64,000 nt of DNA from Coprinellus micaceus (taxonomy: Eukaryota; Basidiomycota; Agaricomycetes; Agaricales; Psathyrellaceae). The stretch is from assembly GCA_951394405.1 (NCBI GenBank), contig OX596342.1, positions 248,001 through 312,000 on the forward strand, read 5' to 3'. Under the pieces are notes generated by a model. That model was not told where the DNA came from and did no database searches. It saw only the letters and a list, made by a program, of their open reading frames with translations. Within the stretch, counting starts at the first letter, position 1; each line of letters starts with the position of its first letter. The translations under genes and the position numbers were made by a program. Below, in pieces: positions 1-11,059 of the stretch.

Positions 1-2428
1 AGCGTCCCGTTCTCACCGCGGTTCCTACGATAGATCCCAAGAACGCGAAATACTGGCCTTCCCTGCTCTTCGTTGCAGAGCTGTACAATCAGGCACTCCT
101 CACCATGGGCGACGACGAGTTCTTCGCTTCGGCCGCCGGACCCTCAACTGCTTCGTCGTCGGCTGTTCGCAACCCATTGGCTTTGGATGATGTCGTCGCG
201 CTCAGCCGGCAACTTCTCAACGTTGCGTTCACGCTGTATTGGACGGAGGACCAGGCACTGTTGCAGAGAGGCGTAGGCCCAGCAGGATATAGGTGGGATG
301 TGGTGAGGGAGAAGGTTACGAAGTGTTTGGTCGCCATTCATGCTCGAGAGTACGTTCCTCCCGTCCTGCCTAGGTCGTTACTCTTTGAATGCTGATGGTT
401 CATCCGTAGCTCCCGCAAGCCTTTCATGCCCACCGACGGCTGGCTCGCAACCTCCTCCCTCCTGGATATGCGCTCCTTCGTCCAAGCCGCCATCCTCGAA
501 GAAACGCAGCTCTCCACATTCGACTCACCCGACGACCCCTCCTTTCCCTCGCCACCCTCCCACCCTTCGCACCCAGCGCACTACTCCTCGCACCACCGCC
601 CATCCCTCGCACACCAGAAGTCTTTGCCCCGCAGGACCATCGCCTCTCTCTCTCCGTGTCTCGGGGTGCTCAACAACATCCCGTTCTCGATCCCATTCGA
701 AGTACGCGTGGCGATCTTCCGGCAGTTCGTTGCGCTGGACATGCTGAGGAATGGGGTGGATAGTCGGGATCGACATGGGAGTTGGGGGCCGAGTGGGTGG
801 CACGGGCGCGCGAAGGTGAAGGTGAGGAGGGGGATGGTCGCGCAGGATGGGTTTGATAGGCTGGGTGGGGGAGATGTGGATTTGAAGAAACCGGTGGAGA
901 TTACGTTTGTCGATCAGTGGGGTGTTGAAGAGTGAGTCTTTAAGTTTCCTCGACCACTCTCAAATTGCGAATCGATGCTGACGGGTGTATGGCAGGGCGG
1001 GTATCGATGGCGGGGGAGTATTCAAGGAGTTCTTTACTGAGCTGTGTCGGGAGGTGTTTGATACCGATCGGGGGTTGTGGTTGGCTAATAAGAAGAATGA
1101 GTTGTACCCCAACCCTCATGCGTATGCCACAGAATGTGAGTGACTCGTCTCATCCCTGTTTCGATCCCCATTTCCCTGGTGAGGGCCGGGCTCTTCACAA
1201 GTTTGGCTTCACCATTCGTCTTCTCCTTTCTCTGCGTTCTTCCTCGTCCTCGCTAATGGCTATATTCTCATGGAGAATAGAGTGATCAGCGTGGACGGGG
1301 GTGATCGGGTGGAAAAGGATGGTAACCAGTGGAAGCTGGCCCGCCATTCTTAGTTTACTGTCCTGCCCACCCCTCTTCTTTGCCCTTTCCGCCGGTCCGC
1401 TCAACCAAAACGTGCTGACACCTGTTTCCCCTCCAGCTCACAGCCTGAACTGGTACCGCTTTATCGGACGCATTCTCGGCAAGGCCCTGTACGATGGGAT
1501 CCTCGTCGACGTCGCTTTCGCTGGGTTCTTCCTGGCCAAATGGCTGGGAAAGCAGAGCTTCCTGGACGATCTCGCTAGTCTGGATCCAGACTTGTACAAA
1601 GGCTTGATCTTCTTGAAGCACTATCAGGGTAACCCGGAGGATTTGAGCTTGAACTTCACGATTGCAGTCGATGGTGAGTGTATTTCTCCGTCGTCGATGA
1701 GGGTATAATTCTCACTTTTGGTGGACCCGGGTAGAATTGGGCGTGACCAAGAACATCGAGCTTGTACCTGGTGGGACGGACATTCCCGTCACGAAGGAGA
1801 ATAGGCTTCGGTACATTACGCTCGTGTCCCACTATCGCTTGAGCCGGCAGATCAGGAGACAGAGCGAGGCCTTCTTTGAGGGTCTGAGCGAGATGATCGA
1901 CGCTCGTTGGCTTCGGTACGTACTTTCTTCTTCTACTTCTCCCCTTCATCCCCTTCTAACTTGAATGTCTTACGACAGTATGTTCAACCAACAAGAGGTC
2001 CAAATCCTCATCGGCGGTGTCAACGCTCCCGTCGATCTTGTTGACCTTCGGAAGTATACCAACTATGGCGGTCTGTACGACGACGAACACCCTATCATCA
2101 CTGCCTTCTGGCGGGTTGTGAGCCAGTTTGACCAGGAACAGAAACGACTACTCCTGAGGTTTGTGACGAGTTGCTCGAGGCCGCCGCTTCTCGGCTTCAA
2201 GGAACTTGTCCCGAACTTTTCAATCAGGGACGCGGGCACCGATGCCAACAGGCTACCGACGAGTAGTACGTGTGTGAACTTGCTGAAGGTGCGTTATTGG
2301 TTTCTGGCGATGAAGAGAGCGTAGGCTAATTAGGTCCCGTGCAGTTGCCGATGTATACGAATGAGAGGGTGATGAAGGAGAAGATTTTGCAGGCGATCAC
2401 GTCGGGTGCTGGGTTTGACCTCTCTTAG
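1..2428 (+). CDS. HUL5: HECT-type E3 ubiquitin ligase, HUL5/UBE3C class (3' part)
   Basis: The gene enters from the left edge already in coding sequence, so its N-terminal part is missing. Seven coding blocks can be joined: <1-349, 410-932, 996-1135, 1437-1673, 1735-1915, 1979-2288 and 2345-2428. The protein shows the HECT N-lobe (IGRILGKALYDGILVD, AGFFLAKWLG, LASLDPDLYKGL) and the C-lobe segment FVTSCSRPPLLGFKEL. The active-site cysteine lies in STCVNLLKLP (codon at 2271-2273), and the protein ends in GFDLS. These motifs match human UBE3C and yeast Hul5. Those ligases extend ubiquitin chains on proteasome-bound or misfolded substrates through a ubiquitin-thioester on that cysteine. The intron at 1136-1436 (301 nt) is much longer than the others (about 55-65 nt). 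The catalytic part looks intact. The proline/serine-rich stretch near 530-600 is poorly conserved and may be a linker. Confidence 0.93.
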
Positions 2429-2735
2429 ATGCAGTGTCTGTCAGTGCGCTTATGGTGGATACCTTTTCCTCACTTCCTTTGCCTCGATTTGTCCCATTGG
2501 TATGTAATATCAGTTTGTATTAATACATTCATCCGCACTTTCATGGGTGTTGAGGTTAGAACAAGGTCTTCTCTCTTTAGCGCTCGCCGTCACGCCATCC
2601 TCTAGCCATGCAACCCTAAACAGATTAAGGTTCGAGGTCCGTGCGATGGCCTTGCTAGGCTCCACTCTTTCCAGTATTCCCTCGACGCTCTTCCCCACGT
2701 CCTAGGGATCATCCGCCCACGAGGAGACCCCCATC
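2429..2735. other. short intergenic region between the HECT ligase and the MYND gene
   Basis: Both neighbours run on the plus strand, so this stretch holds the end of the first transcript and the promoter of the second. I see no gene or repeat in it. Confidence 0.5.
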
Positions 2736-5116
2736 ATGGCCAATCGTGATAACAGCGTCCCAGAGGTACGTGTTGCCAGTGTTTGACCTAACGTGTGGCT
2801 CATTCTTCCCTCGCATCGCTTGGTTAGATTATGTTCCAAGCCAAAGCTGGATCGGTCGCTCATCTTAGCCGGTTCCCGGCACTCATCCCAATCCACTTCC
2901 CGAATCACCATCGAGCCATGTTGGATGCCATCTTCGAGAACCTGAAGTTGCCGAACGAAGACGTCGACTCGAAACCCCTGACCTTGAAGAAGGCAGCGGC
3001 CCTGACTGCATGCTATGTCGCCCTGACCCCTGTTAACCGATGGCTTGCAAGGCAGCCCCCGCGATCGCCCACCGCTATCGCAACATCCCTACGGTTATCC
3101 CAAAGCTCAGTCATGTACATTTACTGGGCATGTGAACTGCTCAAATCCATGAAGGGTTCCGATTCGCCACTCTGCAAGGAGCTTGCCCAAACCCACGTTT
3201 ACACCACCCTCGCCATGCACTCCCGCCTTTCCGAATTCTTCATTACCCTCTTTGATACCCCCACCACGATCTACGACGTGCTTGTTAAGGAGTGGGCCAT
3301 GATTGAAGTCATCGTCCGTCTTTGGACGGTTCAGCCGACAGGCCAGCCGCCGATCTACGGAGATAGGGTCCTCGAAAAGGAAGACCGGACTGTAGCCCTC
3401 CTCGATCGTTTTACGAGGGATAACCCTGGGGGCGTGGCTCAGATGATCTCGGACGGCTGGATGTCCATCCTCAATCGCGTTATCTTGGTTCGCCACCTTT
3501 CCCACCTTAAAGTCATCTATCACGAAACAACGAACATCCAACGCATCGTCTCCGTGACCAGCAGGCTCATGGAGTCCGACCCAGAGCTGCGTGCGCTTGT
3601 TATGGAGGCGGAGATCCCCGTTACATACATGCAGGTCCTCTTGACGCTCAGCATGATGCTCAATGCCGAAAGTCTACAGGAGCTACGGGGTGAACGTTTT
3701 CCCGGGTTGCCTCCTCCCATTGGTCGCTCCCCACAGAACGAAATCGACTTGAAGATAGTTCTGCAAACCCTAGAGCAGATGGTTGGGTGGGAAACATCAA
3801 CCCCCAGCAACATTCCAGGGGGTGTCTCGTTTTGAACGGCGCAATCAAGATCCTTGGTCATTGTGTACATCTTCGGCGAGATGAAGAGAGGCATGCAGCT
3901 CTCGTGGACCACCTTTTCGCGGTCCTCGACGAGTATGCGGTATATCCGAAAGTCATTCCTGTGTTGGACGCCGCGATTAGTGCCGATCTTGGACCTAGGT
4001 AGGGCCCGGCGGAACATAACCCTCGTAAGACCCGGGAATTCGCTCGATCGACCAAGGATTCCAAGCTCGCAGGACTGGTTTATGCAGGGGCACCCCTGCA
4101 GTATGTCAAGAAGAAGAATAGGATTTCTCTATGTGATAATCTCAAGGTACGTCGCGACCCCTGGAGCACTTCATGAGCACGGCTCCTCACTCTCTGCACG
4201 GCCTTCAGCACTGCGATCGCACCAACAGTCGCGCTAAGTTCGACGGAAAAGTATGTGGAAGGTGTCACTCGGTCGTCTACTGCTCTCACGAGTGCCAGCT
4301 AGAAGACTGGAGTACGCTCCACAGACATGAATGCGCGGCGATGTATCACACCTACAATGGTAAGTAGTATCTGCCTAAATGTGGGCTTGGACTCACCGCC
4401 GCGTGGATTGCAAATTCCCCATTCGCAGCTCGGAAAGCCCAGAACAGCGCTTACTCCCAGGGCACTCGAGCCTACCAGACAAGCTTGATGCGTTATGGTT
4501 TCGAGTCGTACGCCAACAAAATCGAAGGGGAAGATTCTGCCATTAAGAACTCATGTGGCAGAGATTGTGTCATTGATGTTGACCCACTACGAAGCGAAAA
4601 CACCAGGCCCAGAAAGCTTGGGCAGTACCTCCTCGAGACGACGCCGTTAATTCCTTCGCACTTGCGTCCGCGATTCAACTTTATGATCCACAGCTTCACA
4701 TCAACCAATGGTACCTACCGGGGGAGTAACGCCTCCAAGGTCCTGGCCCAGTCGGCAAGGTTGGTGGAGCGAGGGTTCCGCTTTGGAGACCAGGATATCA
4801 ATGTATTACTAATGAGGACGGCGAGGAAGGTGCGCCATGGCAACTCCCTCGTGGCCCTCAATAGGAACGGAGCGGGCCAAGATTTTGAAACTCGGGCTAT
4901 AACCACACCATCGATGTTTGAAGTCCGCGGTTCTGTGGTATACATGTCGTACGTCGCTGCTTCAAGCATAAACCGATCCTTTTTTTTTTCTCTTTCCTGA
5001 CGACGTATTTTTTGAACAGGCCGACGAGGAAGCACGTGGGTGTATACGGAGGCTCAATTGAACCGTGGGCCGTCCTCAGCCACCCATTGAACAAACCTAA
5101 ACTGGCGTTAAACTAA
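2736..5116 (+). CDS. MYND-type zinc-finger protein, reading frame doubtful in the middle
   Basis: The start is taken at the ATG at 2736. A 30-nt first exon is joined over a 62-nt intron (2766-2827) to a long helical block up to about 3781. A second helical block follows in another frame (about 3808-3998). The MYND finger is split by an intron at 4147-4208 and reads CGRCHSVVYCSHEC, then H-x3-C; its first pair is a less usual C-x5-C (CDNLKHC). The C-terminal domain runs from 4439 and finishes after an intron ending at 5019; TAA is at 5114-5116. MYND fingers bind zinc and usually mediate protein-protein contacts. The frame changes between 3781 and 3820 without a normal-sized intron, and an in-frame TAG sits at 4000-4002. 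A weak-donor intron (3758-3807) and an alternative one (3980-4072) would restore the frame, but the gene may equally be decaying. Confidence is high for the family and low for intactness. Confidence 0.7.
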
Positions 5117-5376
5117 GTTCTGTACTTCGTTCGGGTCCTCATATCTCAATCCAAATTAGTTCCAGTTTCGTCGGGGCCAGCGGAAGCGAAGGAAAGGTAC
5201 TCACATCTGAGCATTTGGGTGCACACCATGTGGTTGGGTCGTTTCCCTTGCTATGGTGCAGTTGGGACCTCCCAAACTAAACGGGGGGTTGCCAGGCATG
5301 GGAAGTACAGTATATCGTCGAACGAACCTCGAGGAAGTTTGAGGACATGAAATTGAACAGTATATACTGAAACAGT

Positions 5377-7245
5377 TTAAGTGGACATACGACCGAAATC
5401 TTCGAACTCTAAGGGGTGTTGACAAAGTGCGGAAAGCCCATCCCACTGCCCTAGCTCGGCATCCAACAACAGTGAATCCATGCAATCGTTGGGATATTCA
5501 GTCCTTTCCAGCGTCAGCTCCAACTCGACCCCGGCCTCGTCGCAACGCTCTTGTAGGGATGTGTACAGCCGATGGGCTGCGCTGGCGCTATTGGCGCCAT
5601 CGAATATCTTGAATGCTCGCAAACACTGACGATGCTCCTTTGTGACCCCATGGACACCGACGCAGCTTTGGAAGAAGTCTCGAACGGCCTCGAGAACAAT
5701 CCCCTCCGACCGTTCATCGTGTATTTGGTAGTATTGACAGCGTATCGCTATGACTTCAAGACCGGGAAGGAGAGAGGATGAGGATAGGATACGCAAGACT
5801 GCGTGGAGGACGTCGTGTAGGACTTCCAGGGAGCGTAGGTGGGGAGAACTTTGTGACAGCAGCTCGATAAAATCCGCTGGGATATCGTCTGCTAGCGTGA
5901 GCGACAGGTGCGTGAGAGTTCCCCCTCCACCATTCTGTAGAAAGCTTTCGATGTCCGTTGCGCACCGATGGTATCGTAGGGACCGGAGGTTTGGAAAGGT
6001 GAAGAGCGAGAAAAATTCAGAGCCTGCTTCACACAACGCCAGCGATACCACGTTTCCACAGGAAACATTGTGGAAACATGCTCGAAAGGCGGAGCGTATT
6101 TCCTTTGTGAGTCCCGGGGAAACATAGCAAAGGCATGCAGCGGGCCATTCCTTTGTTTTGCCACCAAAACATGGCCTGAATGCTTTGACCATGTTTCCGG
6201 CGGAGACACACAGGAAGCATGTGAGGCATTTCCACCACGTTTCCAGCATGTTTCCTTTGGGAACACGGTAACCGTGGTCCTGTGTCAGATAAGTCTGCCA
6301 AATCGAGGCAAAGACTCTCCAAGCTTGCGCATGTGATGCGGGAGTTGACCAGGTCCGGCGGGATGTCCGTCTCTGCGTCGTCGTCGAACGAAGTGTGGAG
6401 GAGGCGGAGGTCCTTTGCGGTCGACAACAGATCTGCGATGGCCTGGCAGGGGTGCTGCGCGGTATCATAAAACGGACCACAATCGACGAAGTGGGTGAGC
6501 CGTTGCAGCGGAAGCTGGATGAAGTTGCTGGATGACTCGCGGAAGAAGCGCCCGAGGGCCACGTATCGGAGGGATGGGCAATCGAGGAATGCCTTTATGG
6601 GTCCGTGCGAAATCCAGTCAAACTCCCAGTACTCGAGATTATCTCCAAGCACAAGCACTAGCCTTTCGAGATGGGGAAAGGCTCGTCGGGGAAGGTGGGC
6701 AAGGTTGGATATCGGAACGCCGCAAAGGACGAGCCTTGTGACCGAAGGTCGGACTGGTTTCAGCATCCTCGACAGCGCATTCGGTGGTGCAGGCGGAGGA
6801 GTATTTGAGACAAGGTCCCGTATTTTGGCTTCGTATCGGTGTCGTCATTCGTCATCGGACCGGACGGTGTCCCTGAACCCCCACAACAAGTTTCTCGTAT
6901 GACCCCCTCCTTGGCCAAGGCAAGCGCGCAGCATTCGTATGCGGATAGGGTCTCCGGAAGTGATTACAAGGTGAAAATCAATGGGGATGTTATTGGATCG
7001 TTGGAGCCATCGCGTCGTTTCTTCAACTAGCTTCGAGTCGAGATGAAGGCGTTCGATGACGAGTGAGTTCCACAAACGGCTAAAGTCATGCGCGATAGCT
7101 CGCCAACCTAAGCATACTTGGGATAGTTGGAGGGGTCCCTGCGTCTCTGATGGACGCGCTGAGGCGTCTGACAGTGAGAGGCAATGCAGGAATATCTCCC
7201 GCAAGACATCGTCCGGGATCCCATGAATAGGACCTCCTGAAGGCC
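5377..7245 (-). pseudogene. F-box/LRR protein, broken copy
   Basis: Read on the minus strand, the segment begins with an F-box (IPDDVLREIFLHCL). It continues with the same blocks as the intact copies at 7602 and 24669, for example PIDFHLVITSGDPIRIRMLR, THFVDCGPFYDT and FTFPNLRSLRY. Three defects are visible. First, no ATG precedes the F-box before an upstream in-frame stop near 7296. Second, an in-frame TGA interrupts the gene at 6845-6847 (DTVRSDDE-stop-RHRYEAK). Third, an insertion at about 6031-6285 splits the LRR part and changes the frame, so the C-terminal third (GSEFFSLFTFPNL onward to the stop at 5377) is read in a different frame. F-box proteins recruit substrates to SCF ubiquitin ligases; this copy is unlikely to make a full protein. 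Confidence 0.85.
6031..6285. mobile_element. short inverted-repeat element (MITE-like) inserted in the F-box pseudogene
   Basis: The F-box paralogues lack this ~255 bp. Its two ends, read inward, are similar: ACACAACGCCAGCGATACCA on the left and, on the opposite strand, ACACAGGACCACGGTTACCG on the right. Both continue into AGGAAACAT. The interior carries repeated GGAAAC/GTTTCC words (at least seven), often as GGAAACATG. No clear target-site duplication was seen, so the exact boundaries are approximate. It has no coding capacity of its own. Confidence 0.65.
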
Positions 7246-7601
7246 TGGCAGAACTCCTAATGTTAGGGACCTGTCGGCACTCAGCAACGACTCATGACAC
7301 AAAATGTGGGTTCTTCGACGTACGTTCATGCCGCGGATGTGGTGGAGATGAGAGAACAAAGGAAAGTATACGGCCGCGCGGTGGTATTGCGTCTCAGCCA
7401 CCGGTTCCCACGAGGGTGTGGCAACATGACAACATGACATGTGCTAAGCGCTCGTCGATGTTGAGAAAAGATCCGTTGAACGAACGTGTATGCATGCCGA
7501 GCAGCCAGTAGGTACAGGCAGGCCGCAGCACTTATAATAAATAAGGGGCCCATCCCGAGCATGTGAAGTCGTGTTTTGCCCTGGCATAGGCGAATTTGGA
7601 T
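7246..7601. other. intergenic region between the two minus-strand F-box copies
   Basis: This stretch lies upstream of the pseudogene and downstream of the intact F-box gene. I see no gene or repeat; any promoter of the broken copy would be here. Confidence 0.4.
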
Positions 7602-9269
7602 CTACTGAGCGAGTTGTACGGGCTGTTGTCGAAGACTTTCAGCGATGTGTGAATAGAGAAACGTCTTATCTCTCCCCTCTGCACACAGCTCGCGAAGACC
7701 CTCCCACCCCTCCAGTTCAGGATCGAGCAATAGCGGATCCATCACATTGTCCGGATGTTTGATCCCCTCTAGCGTAACCTCGAAGGCTGCTCCCCTCTGA
7801 ATAGAATAGGTACGGAGGAGGGCAAAAAGTACTGTCGTTACGGATGGCGGTGGTTCCTCTAGTACTTCGTCGAATATCTTGACTGTTCGAAAATGTTGGC
7901 GATGCGGTCTTGTGAAATCTTCGAGGAAGAAAGCTCCAACGCGCACTAGGCAACGCCTGGCCATATCGTTGATCTCCTTCGATGTACCCTCGCAGCGGAT
8001 GGATAGGACTTGAAGGTGTGGTAGGATGGGCGGGTTGGCATTCAGGCAGGTGAAAAGCGTCAGGAGCGTGTCGTAGGTGACCTCCAACGACCGTAATTCC
8101 GGCGCACGTTCCGACAGCATCTCAAAAACGGCTTTGGGAACTTCTTCTCGTCTTTGGAGAAAAGAGATATGTTCGAGTTTCGCTCCGTAGCCGTTCTGGA
8201 GGAACTCGGAAACCTCCGCTGCCGGGCCCAGGAATCGAAGCGACCGAAGGTTCGGAAAACTGAAGATACGGGAGAAGGGAGCGCTAATCCAAGGGCGGTT
8301 CTTGGACTCGATCGAGAGGCTTTTCACGTTATTCGAGACAATAGTGGTGTTGGCCAAGTCGGGTGGGATTGCGGCACGGGTGTCGGCGAAAGCGATGTGG
8401 AGGAGGCGTAGGTTCGTCGCAGTCAAGAGAACCTGCTCTACAATCACACAGGAATGTTGCTGTGAGTCGTAGAAAGGGCCACAATCGATTAGGTGAGTAA
8501 TCTGGTGGAGTGGTAGCAGAATGAAGTCGCTTCTCTCCCCTCTGAAGAAGCGTCCCATTGCCACGTATTGCAGGGATGGGCAGTCCAAAAACGCCTTGAC
8601 GGGACCGCACACAACCCAATCAAACTGCCAGCAGTCTAATCTATCCATGCAAACAAGTACAAGGCGCTCGAGATTGGGGAACGTGCGGCGTGGAAGGCGC
8701 ACAAGATTGGGCATCGGGACGTTGCGGAGTACGAGCCTTGTGATCGCGGAACCGACGGAGCCTTTGACCATCTTGAACAAGAGGTTTGGAGGAGGAGATA
8801 AGGGGGCGTGGGCAAGAATTTGGTCGAGCTCGTCTTGATATTTTCGCTTCAATTCATGAGATAACGACGCGGCATTTGTCTGGTCCCACAGTATGTTTCG
8901 ATTATAACCGGACACCTGACCAATGCAGGTACGCAGCTGGCGTATGCGGGTGGGGATGTCGGAGGTGAGGATAAGTTGGAAGTCGATTGGGGCCCCATTG
9001 GATCTTTCGAGCCATCGCCGGGTTTCATCGACCATGGTTGGTTCGAGTTGGGCTCTCCGTAGGACCAGAGAACGCCACAAGCGCTTGTACTCGTGAGATA
9101 CAGCCCTCCAGTTTGAGCACACCTGCGAAACTTGGAGCGGGCCCTCTGTTACTGATGGGACGACAGGGGCGTTCAGCGGTGGGAGGCACTGGACGAAAAT
9201 TTCGCGCAAAACATCGTCAGGCACGCGGTTCAGTGGAGTGTCTTGGGGGTTTCGTGTCGTACTAGCCAT
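7602..9269 (-). CDS. F-box/leucine-rich protein, intact copy
   Basis: A single uninterrupted minus-strand frame of 555 codons starts at the ATG at 9267-9269 (MASTTRNPQDTPLNRVPDDV). The F-box covers about residues 14-60 (VPDDVLREIFVQCLPP, then QVSQVCSNWRAVSHEYKRLW). It is followed by a long LRR-like region with recurring FPNLxxLxL blocks, such as RTFPNLERLVLV and FSFPNLRSLRFLG. This is the usual layout of the expanded Agaricomycete F-box family, in which the F-box binds Skp1 and the repeats select a substrate for ubiquitination. It lies next to its broken sister copy and heads away from the BTB gene at 9895. No intron is needed. The substrate cannot be predicted. Confidence 0.9.
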   Translation of the reverse strand: MASTTRNPQDTPLNRVPDDVLREIFVQCLPPLNAPVVPSVTEGPLQVSQVCSNWRAVSHEYKRLWRSLVLRRAQLEPTMVDETRRWLERSNGAPIDFQLILTSDIPTRIRQLRTCIGQVSGYNRNILWDQTNAASLSHELKRKYQDELDQILAHAPLSPPPNLLFKMVKGSVGSAITRLVLRNVPMPNLVRLPRRTFPNLERLVLVCMDRLDCWQFDWVVCGPVKAFLDCPSLQYVAMGRFFRGERSDFILLPLHQITHLIDCGPFYDSQQHSCVIVEQVLLTATNLRLLHIAFADTRAAIPPDLANTTIVSNNVKSLSIESKNRPWISAPFSRIFSFPNLRSLRFLGPAAEVSEFLQNGYGAKLEHISFLQRREEVPKAVFEMLSERAPELRSLEVTYDTLLTLFTCLNANPPILPHLQVLSIRCEGTSKEINDMARRCLVRVGAFFLEDFTRPHRQHFRTVKIFDEVLEEPPPSVTTVLFALLRTYSIQRGAAFEVTLEGIKHPDNVMDPLLLDPELEGWEGLRELCAEGRDKTFLYSHIAESLRQQPVQLAQ

Positions 9270-9894
9270 TTCTAATCAAGGACGTAAAAACCGCGCTCGC
9301 ATCACCAATACAAAACTTGGACCTACGCTCAGCTCGGCACTAGGTGAACCTTGGGCAGTGGTGGGAGGAACAAGGCTGATCAAAGCACATGCAAGCGCGG
9401 GTGCTGCCGCGGCTGCCGAAGTCCGGCATTCTCACGCCCCTGATACCAAGCAATCATCACGCCGGCACTCCTGACGTTGTCGTATGCATTTACGGGAAGG
9501 CATTAACTGAATCTTTGGATAGGCAAAACCCACTATCGATAGGCTGCCAACCGTGTGGTGATCACCTATACCAGGGCACTCTCTCAACCCTTCGAGTCCT
9601 CCGACCCTATTGGGAAAAACTACAGGGAGGACTGAGCTAGAGCAGCAGAGGCCTCCTAGTGCCGTTTCATGAGACAACTGGTATTAGGGATCAGGTATTC
9701 ATATGGGCGGGCCTAGTTAAGAGGCAGTCCGGCGTGTATAAACCTAATCAGAATTAGGCGCCCACCGGCCTCCTGCCTCGCCCACGTGTCCAAGTACGGC
9801 TAAATCGAATCACGTTTCGCCCTTCTATTTCCTCTTGTATGTCTCTTATATTTCTGACATCTTTCGCTCCCCAGGTCTCTCCCAACATACCACA
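9270..9894. promoter_or_regulatory. shared upstream region of two divergent genes
   Basis: The F-box gene at 7602-9269 and the BTB-type gene at 9895 are transcribed away from each other, so both promoters must lie in these 625 bp. A variant of the dispersed TAAGCGCCC word (ATTAGGCGCCC) occurs near 9753. A pyrimidine-rich stretch precedes the BTB start. Confidence 0.5.
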
Positions 9895-11059
9895 ATGGCC
9901 GAAAGGAACTCCAGTCCAATCCCAGTCGCCCCTCGAACTGTGTATTGGTTCAAGGTCAGCTCACATCCACGTTATCTGACATGATCTAACGAGAAATGGT
10001 GCCATCTCCCTCTTCTTAGTGCACAGACTCTGACTCTCCCATTGAAGTCCCTCAGTCGACACTGGAGGAACTAGAGAAGCACTCCGACGTGTTTGTAGGC
10101 GGACGAGAAATCGCGAGCGGTTCCGAAGAGGGGAAGAGCGCGCAGAATCCGATTATCATACCGGATGGGTCATACGACTTCCAGGGTCTTATCAAGTCCC
10201 TACAGCTTTTCTATGTGTATGTATCCCAAAGATCTCTCCCTTCGGAGCCTCTGACGGAGTCCGCAACTGCAGGGTGGCTCCCGCTCCAGGTGCAGAGCAT
10301 CGACTGACTAAAGACGAGTGGCTTGGAGTCCTTAGGCTCACACAAAAGTACCAGATGGATCAGGTAAAGTTAACTTGTGCTAGTGTCGGATTCGAAGATT
10401 ACAACGATCTTATCCTGCAGGTTATGAACACGGCCATTGAAGCCCTCTCCAACGACGAGTCGTTTGGACCGATCGAGAGGGTTCAACGAGGACGCGAGTT
10501 CCACTTTGCGCCTTGGCTACTTCTGGGCATCGAAGGGCTTCTCGACAGATGCACAACGTCCATACTCAGCGACTTAGGTGGACTAGATGCCGCGACAGCG
10601 GAGAAGGTCATATGGGTCAAGAATGCCATTCGCGATCCTGAATCGATCCCACGGAGCGAGATGGGGAGGCTCCTTGTCTCGCTTATAGGCACGCTAGCTA
10701 CCTTTCGATATAGCGAAATGAGCTGCCAAGGCGTGGGGTGTTCACAACAGGCCTTCTACCCCGCTGGAGGCGAATGCATGGAGTGTGGGACGGTGTTCTC
10801 TTCCACAGACACCTTCACGACGACGAATTGGTTTCAACCCCTGCATCGCAAATGTTATCAGGTCAAGATGTCCGCTATCATATGTACGAACACTCTGTGC
10901 GGCAAGAAGTGCATTTCGCTTAAACGTCCCAAGAAGGAATGTGGATATGTGATGGGTATCGACCAGGATACGTACTACTGTGATAGAGAGCCGACCAGTA
11001 CTCATGATTTCATACTTTTAGCGTTTACTAGGGAGGAGTGGACGGGGTTGGGCAAATAA
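9895..11059 (+). CDS. BTB-like protein with a cysteine-rich C-terminal part
   Basis: The ATG at 9895 opens a 60-nt exon. Introns at 9955-10019 and 10217-10272 follow, and very likely a third at 10364-10420; this last is 57 nt, without stops, GTAAAG to CTGCAG. The N-terminal half (FKCTDSDSPIEVP, SYDFQGLIKSLQLFYV, DEWLGVLRLTQKYQMDQ) fits a diverged BTB/POZ fold of the kind common in Agaricomycetes. The C-terminal half contains paired cysteines (CQGVGCSQQ, CMECG, CTNTLCGKKC) that could bind metal, though I recognise no named finger. BTB domains dimerise and can link substrates to Cullin-3 ligases. Removing the third intron joins KYQMDQ directly to VMNTAIEAL, which continues the helix better than the unspliced reading. 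Stop TAA is at 11057-11059. Confidence 0.8.
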
